A stretch of DNA of 23,279 bases from Bdellovibrionaceae bacterium UBA2351 (GTDB lineage Bacteria; Bdellovibrionota; Bdellovibrionia; Bdellovibrionales; Bdellovibrionaceae), in NCBI GenBank assembly GCA_002344565.1, contig DDTZ01000068.1:741-24019 (forward strand). The letters are read 5' to 3'. The position numbers and the translations under genes were made by a program. This document shows positions 22,881 to 23,279 of the stretch, piece after piece. Numbering within the stretch: position 1 is the first letter of the stretch; each line of letters opens with the position of its first letter. The notes beneath the pieces were generated by a model that did no database searches, was not told the origin of the DNA, and worked only from the letters and a program-made list of their open reading frames with translations.

Positions 22881-23279
22881 ATGAAAAAATTATTCTTTTT
22901 AGTGGTGGCGTTCGTTTGTGTATTTGTTATTCAAGGTTGTACGCGCGCTTCAAGTCCGGATTCAGCTAAAATCCAAATCCAGCTCCCTAGTGAATCATCG
23001 GTGGTGTTACCAAAAGCGGCGCTAAAAAATGGCGGATTAGTAGATCCAACGACCTTAGATGAGATTAATTGCTATGGTGTTTTTGTCGGTGGACCAGATG
23101 AAGATCTTAAAAACAAAACGTGTGCGCTAGGTACGTCGGGTGAATCTTTTGATAGTCATAGCGGTGGCGAAATGGTTTTTGGTGATTGGAAAGCCGCGAT
23201 TCCTTCAGGGCAAATATTATCGATGGAAGTTAAGCCGGGCGTGGATCGCGTCATTTATTTAATCGGTATGAAAACGACC
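22881..23279 (+). CDS. Lipoprotein of unknown function, 3'-truncated by window edge
   Basis: The frame begins with ATG at 22881 and is open to the window end (133 codons). The N-terminus is a lipoprotein signal: MKKLFFLVVAFVC followed by VIQGC with Cys20 as the lipidated residue. The visible part is Ser/Gly/Asp-rich and probably beta-stranded, with segments such as IQIQLPSESSVVLP, DEINCYGVFVGGPDEDLKNKTC and MVFGDWKAAIPSGQ; two more Cys lie in the NCYG and KTCALG stretches. I recognise no domain. Its start resembles lipoprotein N-termini of large secreted repeat proteins, but the relation to the giant protein at the window start cannot be judged from this part. No clear Shine-Dalgarno is present. 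Confidence 0.75.
   Translation, partial: MKKLFFLVVAFVCVFVIQGCTRASSPDSAKIQIQLPSESSVVLPKAALKNGGLVDPTTLDEINCYGVFVGGPDEDLKNKTCALGTSGESFDSHSGGEMVFGDWKAAIPSGQILSMEVKPGVDRVIYLIGMKTT

Overview
The window is 23,279 bases of densely packed bacterial chromosome with moderate GC (mid-40s percent by eye). I count 22 genes, two of them cut by the window edges, and no gene-free stretch longer than about 210 bases. I see no tRNA, rRNA, CRISPR array, insertion sequence or phage gene. Many products are secreted or in the envelope: Sec signal peptides, lipoproteins, outer-membrane beta-barrels, and a giant repeat protein with a LamG domain. Together with the gene style this suggests a Gram-negative member of the Bdellovibrionota (Bdellovibrio-like). 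That is inferred from overall character, not from a marker gene.

Layout. 1-5159 (+): the 3' part of a giant surface protein with Cys-containing repeats of exactly 109 residues, an Ig-like region, a propeller-like region and a LamG domain, followed by a membrane-anchored HEAT-repeat protein. 5167-6186 (-): an LpxR-type lipid A 3'-O-deacylase. 6304-8050 (+): a TauE/SafE (TSUP) transporter with its usual DUF1634 partner, then an Mpo1-like (DUF962) membrane protein. 8055-11059 (-): a CPA2/Kef-type cation:proton antiporter and, 8 bases behind it, a Cys-dependent phosphatase. 11271-15887: a rhomboid protease, rsmG, dusC, a secreted Cys-rich protein and the DEAD-box helicase rhlE. Rhomboid, dusC and rhlE are on +; rsmG and the Cys-rich gene are on -.

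15938-19894 is the most interesting block. Two divergent three-gene operons encode only exported proteins. The leftward one has a beta-propeller protein, a FixH/YtkA-like protein and a His-rich ZrgA-like (DUF2796) zinc-binding protein. The rightward one has a Cys-Pro-Cys redoxin, a second FixH-like lipoprotein and an outer-membrane barrel with a Cys-Cys-Gly-rich mature N-terminus. The two FixH-like proteins share an almost identical Met/His motif. I read this as a candidate envelope system for metal (Zn or Cu) binding and redox handling. No inner-membrane transporter is visible next to it.

19987-23279: a soluble three-PAS histidine kinase without a neighbouring response regulator, an alpha/beta-hydrolase lipoprotein that overlaps it tail to tail, and the start of another lipoprotein.

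Gene expression signals. Genes inside operons mostly have clear Shine-Dalgarno sequences (for example before 4107, 8783, 16450 and 16920). Several first genes (rhomboid, dusC, rhlE) lack one at the chosen start and carry promoter-like -10 hexamers only 6-10 bases before the start codon, as expected for leaderless mRNAs. The antiporter shows the reverse oddity: a perfect AGGAGG at the right distance from a TTA codon.
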